NCBI GenBank assembly: GCA_029561455.1
Contig: JAKQIY010000030.1
Coordinates: 248,001-312,000, forward strand
Length of the DNA: 64,000 nucleotides
Reading direction: 5' to 3'
Source of the DNA: a bacterium
GTDB lineage: Bacteria > Zhuqueibacterota > Zhuqueibacteria > Residuimicrobiales > Krinioviventaceae
Shown here: in pieces, positions 45,142 through 53,504 of the stretch
How positions within the stretch are numbered: position 1 is the stretch's first letter
Layout of the letters: the number at the start of each line of letters is the position of its first letter
Position numbers and translations under genes: made by a program
The notes under the pieces: model-generated
Told to the model about the DNA's origin: nothing
Database searches by the model: none
What the model saw: only the letters and a program-made list of their open reading frames with translations

Positions 45142-45207
45142 TATTGAGTTAGGATATGTGTAAAATCATCAATTTTGATCCTATTCATTTAATGAACATA
45201 AATTCTT

Positions 45208-46389
45208 ATGGGTAACACAAATTTTAACGTCCTCATCCTCGGCGGCGGGCCGGCGGGATTACTGTGCGCCTGGCAGGCGGCGCGGCGCGGGCGCTCCGTA
45301 CTCGTACTGGAACGCGGCAAGCGACCCGGCGGCAAAATAGCTATATCCGGCGGCGGCAAGTGCAATTTTACCAACCGCACCTGCATGGAGGATGATTTCG
45401 TCTCCGCTAATCCCGCTTTTGTGCGCTCCGCTTTGGCGCGGTTCGGCCCGGCGGATTTTCTGCGTCTGCTTGAACAATATCACATTCCCTGGGAAGAGCG
45501 CGAGCAGGGACGCCTGTTTGGCGTTAAATCCGCCATTTATATTGTGGATATGCTGGTTGATTTATGTTCAAGGCAGGGAGTGAGGTTTGCATTAAAATGT
45601 GATGTACAGTCTATTGAAAAAGTAGCGGATAAATATCTGGTAAAAACGAACATGGGCGCATACCGGGCGCACTCCCTGGTGGTGGCTTGCGGCGGCATGG
45701 CGTATCCCCAGGCCGGAGCAACGGATCTAGGCTACCGTATCGCCGAACAATTCCACATACCGGTCATTACAACCAAGCCGGGACTCGCACCGCTGCGCTA
45801 TACGAAACAAGATTATGATTTAGGGGAATTGACCGGCATTAGCCTGACCGCCGGGGTAACTCACGCCGGTAAAACCTTTACCGACCAGGTGCTGTTCACA
45901 GACCGCTCGCTGAGTGGTCCGGCCATTTTGCAAGCCTCCTGCACCTGGCAACCCGGCGAGGCCGTAACGATCAACTGGCTGCCGGAGATAGACCTGTTTG
46001 CATTGTTGTGGGAAAAGAAGCAATCCCGCGGCGCAACGCCGGTCACTAAATGGCTCGATCCGCTGCTGCCGAACCGGATGGCGCGGCTGTGGATGCGGCG
46101 CTATTACCCGGCGGTGACCCCGGCCAAATGCAGCCGCGAGCAACTGCTGCAATTCTGCAATTCACTCAACCAATGGCAATTTTATCCCGCCGGAACCCTG
46201 GGCTTTAAAAAGGCCGAAACCACCCTGGGCGGGGTAGATACCCGCGCCCTCTCTTCAAAAACAATGGCAGTGAAAAACGTACCGGGACTCTATTTTATCG
46301 GCGAGGTAGTGGATGTAACCGGTCGGCTGGGCGGTTACAACCTGCAATGGGCCTGGTCCAGCGGTTATGCGGCGGGACAGTTTGTATAA
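45208..46389 (+). CDS. BaiN/RdsA-family NAD(P)/FAD-dependent oxidoreductase (HI0933-like)
   Basis: 393 residues. The dinucleotide-binding motif is VLILGGGPAGLLCAW, and the family hallmark GGKIAISGGGKCNFTNRT follows at about 42-60. The middle carries VVACGGMAYPQAGATDLGY and LFTDRSLSGPAILQAS, and the FAD-closing motif is GLYFIGEVVDVTGRLGGYNL near the C-terminus. The family includes the bile-acid-pathway reductase BaiN, but most members act on unknown substrates. No Shine-Dalgarno is visible before the ATG. It converges on the DinB-like gene with 34 bp between. Confidence 0.93.
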   Translation: MGNTNFNVLILGGGPAGLLCAWQAARRGRSVLVLERGKRPGGKIAISGGGKCNFTNRTCMEDDFVSANPAFVRSALARFGPADFLRLLEQYHIPWEEREQGRLFGVKSAIYIVDMLVDLCSRQGVRFALKCDVQSIEKVADKYLVKTNMGAYRAHSLVVACGGMAYPQAGATDLGYRIAEQFHIPVITTKPGLAPLRYTKQDYDLGELTGISLTAGVTHAGKTFTDQVLFTDRSLSGPAILQASCTWQPGEAVTINWLPEIDLFALLWEKKQSRGATPVTKWLDPLLPNRMARLWMRRYYPAVTPAKCSREQLLQFCNSLNQWQFYPAGTLGFKKAETTLGGVDTRALSSKTMAVKNVPGLYFIGEVVDVTGRLGGYNLQWAWSSGYAAGQFV

Positions 46390-46423
46390 GGCCTATCGAG
46401 GGGCGCACTATTCAAATATGCTG

Positions 46424-46894
46424 TTACACACTGCGAGTTTGCCGGAACGCCTGCAAATTTCTGTTGATCTGCGCGATATGCCGGTCGATATGCTCAGCAT
46501 AGCCCTGCATCAGGGTTTCCAGGGTCAGTACACCGCGAACTGAATGGGTGCCGGTTTTTTGCCATTCCTCATTGCTGAGAGTTTTGAGGAATTTGTAATT
46601 CATGCTGCGCACAAGTTTGAGTATTGCCAGCGCATCTTCCAGATCAATGTCATTATAATGTAATGATTCCGTCCAGGCGCGTTCATCAAAATTCATAACG
46701 ATGGCCGGATTATCGGCTACAAAGGTACGCCAGCGCACATAGCATTGCACTTCAGCATCCGCCAGGTGAACGATTATTTCGTGAATTGACCAGGCCTCCG
46801 CAGCCGGCTTGAACTGTATAGCGGCGGCATCCAACCCGGCTATGGCTGCCTGTAAATCCTCGTAACCGTGTTTAAATTTTTCCAGATCGATCAT
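46424..46894 (-). CDS. DinB-family four-helix metalloprotein
   Basis: 156 residues of the DinB/YfiT-like four-helix bundle: KPAAEAWSIHEIIVHLADAE supplies the first metal-binding histidine region and MQGYAEHIDRHIAQINRN the C-terminal histidine pair. Members are putative thiol-dependent transferases or stress proteins, mostly uncharacterised. GGAAAG precedes the ATG. Confidence 0.88.
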   Translation of the reverse strand: MIDLEKFKHGYEDLQAAIAGLDAAAIQFKPAAEAWSIHEIIVHLADAEVQCYVRWRTFVADNPAIVMNFDERAWTESLHYNDIDLEDALAILKLVRSMNYKFLKTLSNEEWQKTGTHSVRGVLTLETLMQGYAEHIDRHIAQINRNLQAFRQTRSV

Positions 46895-46964
46895 TGGCTT
46901 TCCTGTAATATGTCATTCTTGGGGTATGCTTTTTCAACCTTACGTATTCCACCTGTTTATTGTT

Positions 46965-47290
46965 TCACTGTCCGGAATCCAGGTACCTAATAATCCTGTG
47001 TAATTCATCGTTAACCGGTTCCGGTAAGCCATGAGCAATATTTTCGTATTGTACATAGCGAACCGTCAACCCCAGGCTGCGGCATTATCGCCGCCGTTGT
47101 GCAGTGCAACTTGCCGGGAACAAGATTTTTTATGTTATAGTTCAGGGGAATAAAAAAAATTATTTTGTTGTGACCGGTTTATTATCGATACCCTGAAAAA
47201 TAATTTCTCCGATGATAATAGAACCGGGGTTAATCGGTTTATATGCTTTGCTGCAGCCGAAACTTAGGGCAAGAATTAAAAGAAATATTT
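46965..47290 (-). pseudogene. Eroded, internally deleted secreted alpha/beta-hydrolase
   Basis: Three pieces in order on the minus strand read as one lost gene. First is a lipoprotein leader FLLILALSFGCSKAYKPINP continuing to IFQGIDNKPVTTK and a stop. Next is YSPEL-stop-HKKSCSRQVALHNGGDNAAAW, like the strand and nucleophile-elbow approach of esterases. Then, after a frame change, comes LTVRYVQYENIAHGLPEPVN followed by DELHRIIRYLDSGQ and a stop (46965), like the catalytic-histidine end. The central part with the catalytic serine is missing, the start codon is gone and stops interrupt it. Confidence 0.55.
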
Positions 47291-47418
47291 AAAATAAAAG
47301 GACATGTAGGTATTTTGATGCAATTATTAAAAATATTTAAAATTTTCTTGCTTTTTTAGTTAATTGAGTATATTTTGTATATAGTTGTTTAATGTTGTAT
47401 AATCTTTTAAGGACGTCA

Positions 47419-48516
47419 ATGGAAAAGTACTATTCAATCAGTGAAGCGGCGGATATTCTCGGCGTAAACAAGGAAACATTGCGCAGATGGGATAAAACCG
47501 GCAAGTTTACTACCAACAGAAATCCAATCAATAATTACCGGGTTTATACAGCGAACCAGGTTAATCAATTTGTCAAAGATCTGCAACTGGATTATGTTAC
47601 TCAATATACTACAGAAAAACTGGAAAATCCATATTTTAAAACAGCGCTTGGTGAACTATATAATATGGATGTAATAAAGTTTTTAGGAACAGTTGCAAGT
47701 GAAACAGTTGATCTTATTTTTGCCGATCCACCTTATAATATTAAAAAAGCCGAATGGGATTCTTTTCAGTCTCAAAAGCAATATGTTGAATGGAGTCTTG
47801 CCTGGATCAGGGAAGCGCACCGTATTCTCAAACCAAATGGCGCACTCTATATTTGTGGATTTTCTGAAATATTAGCTGATATAAAATGGGCGGCTAATTA
47901 CATGTTTAAAGGCTGTAAATGGCTGGTATGGTTTTACCGGAATAAAGCCAATTTAGGGAATGATTGGGGGCGATCTCACGAAAGTATATTACATTTTCGC
48001 AAAGGCAAGGATTTCATCTTCAATATGGATGAAATAAGGATTCCTTACAATGCTCATACTCTTAAATATCCCAAGCGCCCGCAAGCGGTTACTTCGCAAT
48101 ATAGTAATGGCAAAGGCAAGCAATATATATGGGAGCCTAATCCACAGGGCGCTAAACCCAAAGATGTATTAGAGATACCAACCTTGTCTAATGGTTCCTG
48201 GGAAAGAACCGCCCACGAAACCCAAAAACCGGTGGAATTGGTTAAAAGATGTGTATTATCTTCTTCATATCCCGGGCATTTGATTGTTGATCCTTTTGGC
48301 GGTTCGGGTACAACTTTTGCCGTTGCAGAAGCCTTCTCACGTAAATGGCTGGGCACAGAGATTAATCCGGTCTATTGTGAAATTATCAAACAACGACTAT
48401 CAAATTCCATAGAAATAAATCGTATCGCTACCGGCAAAGATGAAATTGAGGCTGTGGAAAGAAGAAAAAAATTACGAGTAAAGAAAACCCCAGATATCAT
48501 TCAATATCAATTTTGA
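47419..48516 (+). CDS. Type II DNA methyltransferase fused to a MerR-like HTH domain
   Basis: 365 residues from the ATG at 47419, which has AAGGA upstream; an ATG at 47392 overlaps a TATAAT box and is unlikely. Residues about 1-60 are a MerR/excisionase-like helix-turn-helix (YYSISEAADILGVNKETLRR, NNYRVYTANQVNQFVKDL). The methyltransferase follows in beta-class order: motif IV ADPPYN (103-107), a central target-recognition region, then HETQKPVELVKRC and the SAM-binding VDPFGGSGTTFAVAEAF with WLGTEINP. It methylates adenine-N6 or cytosine-N4 at an unknown site. The HTH may repress its own promoter. It converges with the endonuclease, with a 45-bp overlap. Confidence 0.9.
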   Translation: MEKYYSISEAADILGVNKETLRRWDKTGKFTTNRNPINNYRVYTANQVNQFVKDLQLDYVTQYTTEKLENPYFKTALGELYNMDVIKFLGTVASETVDLIFADPPYNIKKAEWDSFQSQKQYVEWSLAWIREAHRILKPNGALYICGFSEILADIKWAANYMFKGCKWLVWFYRNKANLGNDWGRSHESILHFRKGKDFIFNMDEIRIPYNAHTLKYPKRPQAVTSQYSNGKGKQYIWEPNPQGAKPKDVLEIPTLSNGSWERTAHETQKPVELVKRCVLSSSYPGHLIVDPFGGSGTTFAVAEAFSRKWLGTEINPVYCEIIKQRLSNSIEINRIATGKDEIEAVERRKKLRVKKTPDIIQYQF

Positions 48517-49371
48517 AAATGGAAATATATAATTATTGAAAGGGGCCTGTTTTGCTACTTTGGGTACATCCAGATAATAATAACCCTCCAATTCAGTCAA
48601 AAATTTTGTATATACCATAAACAAATTAGAGACAAAAGTATAACTTATTTTTGGTTCTTTTGTGTCATCTTTTCTTTGAATATCATTTTGCGAAATTCCT
48701 AAAATTCTTACCGGATGGCCTAAAAATCTTTCCATTAAGAGTTTATCGATAAAGATTTTCGGCATTCTGTCTTTAGTTGTTGTTTTTAAAGATATTACGA
48801 TTTCATCAGGGTCAATATCTTTCGCATTCGATTTTACATTTTTATAGGGTGATATAACAACATCTGTTTCACATTTATAATATTTTACTCCTTCGTCGGT
48901 GTCATAAGGAATATTTAATATTACTTTTTTCATCGGTATTGCTATTGTTTGCAGAATTATTCGTATCAATTCTTCAAAACGGTTCCCTACATGTTTTCTT
49001 GAACTGTTGGGTTCAACTAGCAGATCGAGACCAATTCCGATTGACTGTTGGATTGTATAAATTACTTTATCTACAATATCATATTGGTTTTTTTCAAAAA
49101 CACGCTGACCTCCCTTTAGGTAATTAAATATTTTTGAAAGTTCGTTATACTCCCGGAGAAAAATATCCGGTTCTCTAATAAACAGATTTTGATGAAATGG
49201 TCTTATCGTCTTTTTCGTACCTGCTATTGTTGAAGAACAAATGATATAATCGGAAAAGTGGGTTTCTTTATTAATCATATCCCGCATATAATTTAAAACT
49301 CTGATAGATACATTAACAAATTCTCCCATCGAGTTTTTAGGAGCTTGCAGATCTTCTACTAATGTTATCAT
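48472..49371 (-). CDS. Probable type II restriction endonuclease (PD-(D/E)xK)
   Basis: 299 residues from the ATG at 49371, which has an AAGGA site 6 bases upstream; an ATG at 49416 lacks one. A PD-(D/E)xK-like core can be read: GNRFEELIRIIL (E133/E134), YYKCETDVVISP (D170) and EIVISLKTTTKDRMPKIF (K196), the S-x-K version of the catalytic E-x-K. The KTTTKDRMPKIF-type stretch recalls endonucleases of several type II systems. The position against the methyltransferase makes it the cognate enzyme. The 3' ends overlap by 45 bp in convergent orientation, which could dampen expression of both. Specificity unknown. Confidence 0.78.
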   Translation of the reverse strand: MITLVEDLQAPKNSMGEFVNVSIRVLNYMRDMINKETHFSDYIICSSTIAGTKKTIRPFHQNLFIREPDIFLREYNELSKIFNYLKGGQRVFEKNQYDIVDKVIYTIQQSIGIGLDLLVEPNSSRKHVGNRFEELIRIILQTIAIPMKKVILNIPYDTDEGVKYYKCETDVVISPYKNVKSNAKDIDPDEIVISLKTTTKDRMPKIFIDKLLMERFLGHPVRILGISQNDIQRKDDTKEPKISYTFVSNLFMVYTKFLTELEGYYYLDVPKVAKQAPFNNYIFPFSKLILNDIWGFLYS

Positions 49372-49433
49372 ACCCGATCCTTTTTTTATGTTATCTGTTA
49401 ATAATTTTATTTGCAAAAATGTGTTCTTTTGTT

Positions 49434-49628
49434 TTACTCCAAAATCTCCTGCACCCGGCCGATCTCCCCGCTTTCCAGACGAACTTTGATGCCGCGGTGG
49501 TGCTTTGGAACGCTGGTGAGTAAATCCTTGACTATCCCTTCAGTTCTTTTGCCGGTCTTTTGATCTTTTTTCAATACAATCGAAACTTTTTGTCCGGGTT
49601 TGATATTAGCGCGAATTTTTCCATCCAT
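49434..49628 (-). CDS. YwbE-family protein
   Basis: 64 residues matching the YwbE (DUF2196) family: MDGKIRANIKPGQKVSIVLK, KRTEGIVKDLLTSVPKHHRG, IKVRLESGEIGRVQEIL. The full length is normal for the family. The fold suggests a small beta-barrel, possibly nucleic-acid binding; function unknown. It lies 62 bp upstream of the endonuclease on the same strand. Confidence 0.92.
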   Translation of the reverse strand: MDGKIRANIKPGQKVSIVLKKDQKTGKRTEGIVKDLLTSVPKHHRGIKVRLESGEIGRVQEILE

Positions 49629-50204
49629 TTTTATGCCTGTAAATTTGTTTTTAAAATCCGGGTAAAATAAAATTAATTGTCAGTATACTTTGCAGTTGCC
49701 TGTCTGTCAATTTTAATATAGGTAAAAATTTGTCAGTTAAAAATCAATTTTTTTTCAGGCTCAATATATAGCTTAAATTTTTTTTTGGTATACGTTAGTG
49801 TACACATTTGTGTGATATGACCCATTTCCGGCAGATTCATTTTACATGTGGTGTTTTTATATAATTAAGGGAAATAATTCCCCGATTCAAGAACGCAAAA
49901 TGATGAAAAGCGGTTTCAAGATTATATTGTTAATAAAATGTCGATAAACAAATACCAGAGAATAGTAATCGAGTAAGATATATTATTGTTTATTATTAAT
50001 TTAATAATTTGAAATCATTAGTCAATAATTCCTGAACTGCACAAAACACCAATATTTTTAACTTGATAGAGCCTGTTTTTTTTATTTTATGTTTGAATTA
50101 GATTTAGCCATGCTGTTTATTAAGTAAATTGGCCCGTTTATTGCCATAAATTACAATGACGAATTATATGCAGGCAAGGAAAAATATAAATTTTTAGGAA
50201 GTCT
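49629..50204. promoter_or_regulatory. Long upstream region of the signalling operon
   Basis: 576 bp with no gene. At 49863-49883 it holds ATTAAGGGAAATAATTCCCC, with GGGAA-ATAA-TTCCC arms, nearly identical to the motif before the PAS-PP2C gene. A TTTTTAGGAA Shine-Dalgarno lies just before the operon's first ATG. No clear promoter box pair was found. Confidence 0.45.
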
Positions 50205-53200
50205 ATGCGCTCCATGGAGAAAAAATCGTTACTCCTGGTTGATGACGAAATGCTGATTGCAATGAATAGCGCCAAAGTTATCCAGAGCTTTGGGTATGAT
50301 GTAGTAATGGCTAATAGCGGCAGCAAAGCAGTCGATATTGCGTTGAGTAATGACAAGATCAGCCTGGTTCTGATGGATATTGATTTGGGCAAGGGGATTG
50401 ACGGCCCCCAGGCCGCGCGGTTGATCCTGGAAAAACGCAACATCCCGATTGTTTTTCTGACTTCTCATTCGGAAAAGGAATACGTAGACCGGGTAAAAGA
50501 GATTACCAGGTATGGATATGTAATAAAAAATTCCGGGGATTTTGTATTACGTTCTTCTATTGATATGGCGTTCGAGTTATTTGAAGCCAATAAAAAATTG
50601 CACGATAGCGAAGAATCACTCGCCATCACATTCCTGTCCATTGGCGATGCCGTAATCGCCACAGATATTAACGGTCTTATTACCCGCATGAACAGCAAAG
50701 CTGAACAATTGACCGGCTGGCGTTTTAACCTGGCTATCGGCAGATCCCTGGAAGAAGTGTTTAAAATATTCAATGCCAGTGACCGCAGTATCCAAATAAA
50801 TCCCGTTAAAACAGTACTTGATTGTAAAGATAATGTTGCGCTTGCCAACAATACCGTGTTGATCAGTAAAGATGGCAAGGAATACCAGATTGCCGATAGC
50901 GCCGCGCCGATTCGGGATAATAACGGCATTATTCGCGGCGTTATTTTGGTATTCTCCGATTATACGGAGAAATACCGGGTTTTGGAGGAGTTACGTGAAA
51001 GTGAAGAACGTTATCGCGCTGCATTTAATACCAGTCCCGATTCCATCATTATTTCTACCTTGAAAGGACTGTGGATAGATGTTAATGACAGCTTTACACG
51101 GATTACCGGATTTACACGGGATGAAGTAGTTGGCAAGCTATCTGAAGTATTACCAATTTGGGATAACCTGGAAGAGAGAAAGGTTTGGGTTAAAGAATTA
51201 CAGGAAAAGGGCTCGTGTATCAATTTCAGGGCGGTTATGCGGGCAAAAGATCATTCACCAATCATTGTATTGCTTTCTTCACGGATCATTACTATAAACC
51301 AGGTACCACATATTTTTTCAATCGCCAAAGATATTACCCAATTGGAAAAAGCGGAGCAGGCCCGGAAAGAGAGTGAGGAGCGATACCGCGCTGCTTTTAT
51401 TACCAGTCCGGATGCCTTTATCATATCCACCATTGACGGACTTTTGATAGATATTAATGAAAGTTTCAGTAAGTTGACCGGTTACCAAAAAGAAGAAATT
51501 GTTGGTAAACTTGCTTCAGAAACAAATATCTGGGCCAACCCTGAGGATCGGGAAAAATGGATAAAAGAATTACTATCTGCCGGGGTTTGTGAAAAGTATC
51601 CAACCAGTATGTTTGGCAAGGATAACAAACTCCTGAATATAGTGTTGTCTTCGCGCATTATCAGGATCAACCAGGTCGAACATATTCTTACTATAGCCCA
51701 GGATATAACTGAACTTGTACGAACTGAACAGATATTGCGCGACAGCGAGGAAAGATACCGCGCCGCCTTTTTTACCAGTCCTGATGCTATTTCTATTACA
51801 ACACTTGATGGAAAGTGGATAGATGTAAATAATAATTTTTCAAAATTGACCGGATTTACCCGCGACGATATTTTTGGGAAAAAGTCTCTTGATATTTCAA
51901 TTTGGGTAGAAACTGATGACCGGGAAAAATGGATAAAAATTTTACTGGAAAAAGGCGAGTGTGATGACTTTGAAGCGCAAATGAAACGAAAAGATAATAT
52001 TATCAACACCGTTTTATTATCTTCACGTTTAATTTCCATAAACAATGAAATGCATATTTTTACAGTTGCCAAAGATATTACTGAGCTTAAAAAGAAAGAT
52101 CAGGACCTGCGGGAAAGTGAGGAAAAATACCGCGCTGCATTTCAAACCAGCCCCGATGCTATTAATATTACTACCATGCAGGGTGTCTGGATTGATATTA
52201 ATGAAGGGTTTACCAAAATTACCGGATTTACAAGGGGTGATGTTATTGGCAAGAACTCTACAGAGATCGATATTTGGACGAATCCTCAAGACCGACAAAC
52301 TTTGGTAAAGGGCTTACAGAAAAATGGGGTTTATGAAAACCTGGAAACTGTTTTGCGCTGTAAAGATGGATCACTGATAACAGTGCTCATGTCGGCGCGG
52401 ATAATCATGATTAATCAGCAGTCTCTTATACTTTCAATTACCAGGGATATTACCCAACGTAAACACGCCGAACTGGCTTTGAAGGAAAGTGAGGAATGGC
52501 ACAAAGCGATTCTGCAAACGGCAATGGATGGTTACTGGCTGGTTGATATGCAGGGGCGCTTGCTTGAAGTTAACGAGACATACAGCCGGATGTGCGGCTA
52601 TAGTGTCCAGGAACTGTTAACGATGCAAGTTTCCGAACTCGATGCGGTAGAATCTTCTTCGGATGTCATCTCCCGTATCCAAAAAATGATTGCATTAGGG
52701 GAGAATCGCTTTGAAACCCGGCACCGCCGTAAAGATGGCAGTGTTTTTGATGTTGAAGTCAGTATTCAGTACCGGCCGGTTGCGGGCGGGTGTATAGTCG
52801 CTTTTCTGCGCAATATTACTGAACGAAAATTGATCGAGCAAAGTCTTGCAACAAGTTTGCATGAAAAGGAAACGTTATTACACGAGGTCCATCTCCGGCT
52901 GCGGAATTTTTTGTATCAGGTCTCTAACCTGCTCAATGCCCAGTATGACGGTTTTAAAAACCGGCAAGATATTTTGACAGCGCTGGAAAATGGAAAAAAA
53001 CGCATTAATTCTATTGCCCTGGTGCACGGGTTATTATACGAGTCAGATGATTATTCACACATTAACATGGAAGTGTTTATCCAAAAACTCGCGCCTCAAA
53101 TACTGCATTCTATCGATTGCGGGAAAAAAATTAGTATTGATATTGCCGTTAAAAATATATTTTTAAATATCGATAATGCAGTTAGTTGTGGTCTTTTAAT

Positions 53201-53483
53201 CACTGAATTGATGACCAATGCCTGTAAACATGCTTTCCCTGACCGCGATACCGGGAATATTTCCATTATTCTAAAACCTGTAAGTGAGAATTTACTGGAA
53301 CTTGTAGTTGCGGATAACGGTATCGGGTTTAATAAAAACGAATCGGACGACAAGGGTCTGGGAATGATGTTGATACAGTCACATATTGCGCAATTACATG
53401 CCGGATTGGAATACAGTTATAACGATGGTACAGTTTGCCGGATTGTATTTCCTGCTAATCATGCGTTAGAACCAGGTATTTAA
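50205..53483 (+). CDS. Receiver-multiPAS hybrid histidine kinase (HisKA_2)
   Basis: A 1092-residue cytosolic kinase. A CheY-like receiver (about 5-120; acidic pair DDE, phospho-acceptor D58 in LVLMDIDLG, lysine in YVIKNSGD) is followed by a PAS domain (about 130-255). Four tandem PAS repeats then run from about residue 267 to 762, each exactly 124 residues and starting SEE(R/K)YRAAF-TSPD. Another PAS domain (about 763-880) precedes the kinase. The H-box EVHLRLRNFLYQVSNLLNAQ keeps the first histidine (H896) but departs from the usual HHRVKNN. The ATPase domain has LITELMTNACKHAFPDRDTG, DNGIGF and KGLGMMLIQSHIAQL. It is first in a five-gene operon; the next gene starts 21 bp later. Confidence 0.93.
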   Translation: MRSMEKKSLLLVDDEMLIAMNSAKVIQSFGYDVVMANSGSKAVDIALSNDKISLVLMDIDLGKGIDGPQAARLILEKRNIPIVFLTSHSEKEYVDRVKEITRYGYVIKNSGDFVLRSSIDMAFELFEANKKLHDSEESLAITFLSIGDAVIATDINGLITRMNSKAEQLTGWRFNLAIGRSLEEVFKIFNASDRSIQINPVKTVLDCKDNVALANNTVLISKDGKEYQIADSAAPIRDNNGIIRGVILVFSDYTEKYRVLEELRESEERYRAAFNTSPDSIIISTLKGLWIDVNDSFTRITGFTRDEVVGKLSEVLPIWDNLEERKVWVKELQEKGSCINFRAVMRAKDHSPIIVLLSSRIITINQVPHIFSIAKDITQLEKAEQARKESEERYRAAFITSPDAFIISTIDGLLIDINESFSKLTGYQKEEIVGKLASETNIWANPEDREKWIKELLSAGVCEKYPTSMFGKDNKLLNIVLSSRIIRINQVEHILTIAQDITELVRTEQILRDSEERYRAAFFTSPDAISITTLDGKWIDVNNNFSKLTGFTRDDIFGKKSLDISIWVETDDREKWIKILLEKGECDDFEAQMKRKDNIINTVLLSSRLISINNEMHIFTVAKDITELKKKDQDLRESEEKYRAAFQTSPDAINITTMQGVWIDINEGFTKITGFTRGDVIGKNSTEIDIWTNPQDRQTLVKGLQKNGVYENLETVLRCKDGSLITVLMSARIIMINQQSLILSITRDITQRKHAELALKESEEWHKAILQTAMDGYWLVDMQGRLLEVNETYSRMCGYSVQELLTMQVSELDAVESSSDVISRIQKMIALGENRFETRHRRKDGSVFDVEVSIQYRPVAGGCIVAFLRNITERKLIEQSLATSLHEKETLLHEVHLRLRNFLYQVSNLLNAQYDGFKNRQDILTALENGKKRINSIALVHGLLYESDDYSHINMEVFIQKLAPQILHSIDCGKKISIDIAVKNIFLNIDNAVSCGLLITELMTNACKHAFPDRDTGNISIILKPVSENLLELVVADNGIGFNKNESDDKGLGMMLIQSHIAQLHAGLEYSYNDGTVCRIVFPANHALEPGI
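51003..52490 (+). repeat. Four in-gene PAS repeats of exactly 372 bp
   Basis: The unit start (GA-GAA/G at the SEE codons) recurs at 51003, 51375, 51747, 52119 and, as the next PAS begins, at 52491. The spacing is 372 bases each time with no insertion or deletion, while the sequences have diverged. Confidence 0.9.
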
Positions 53484-53504
53484 AACATATAATATGGCTT
53501 GATA

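Noticed and set aside
51003-52490. CRISPR-like or tandem non-coding repeat array
   Set aside because: The periodicity is within one coding frame and reflects PAS domain duplication.
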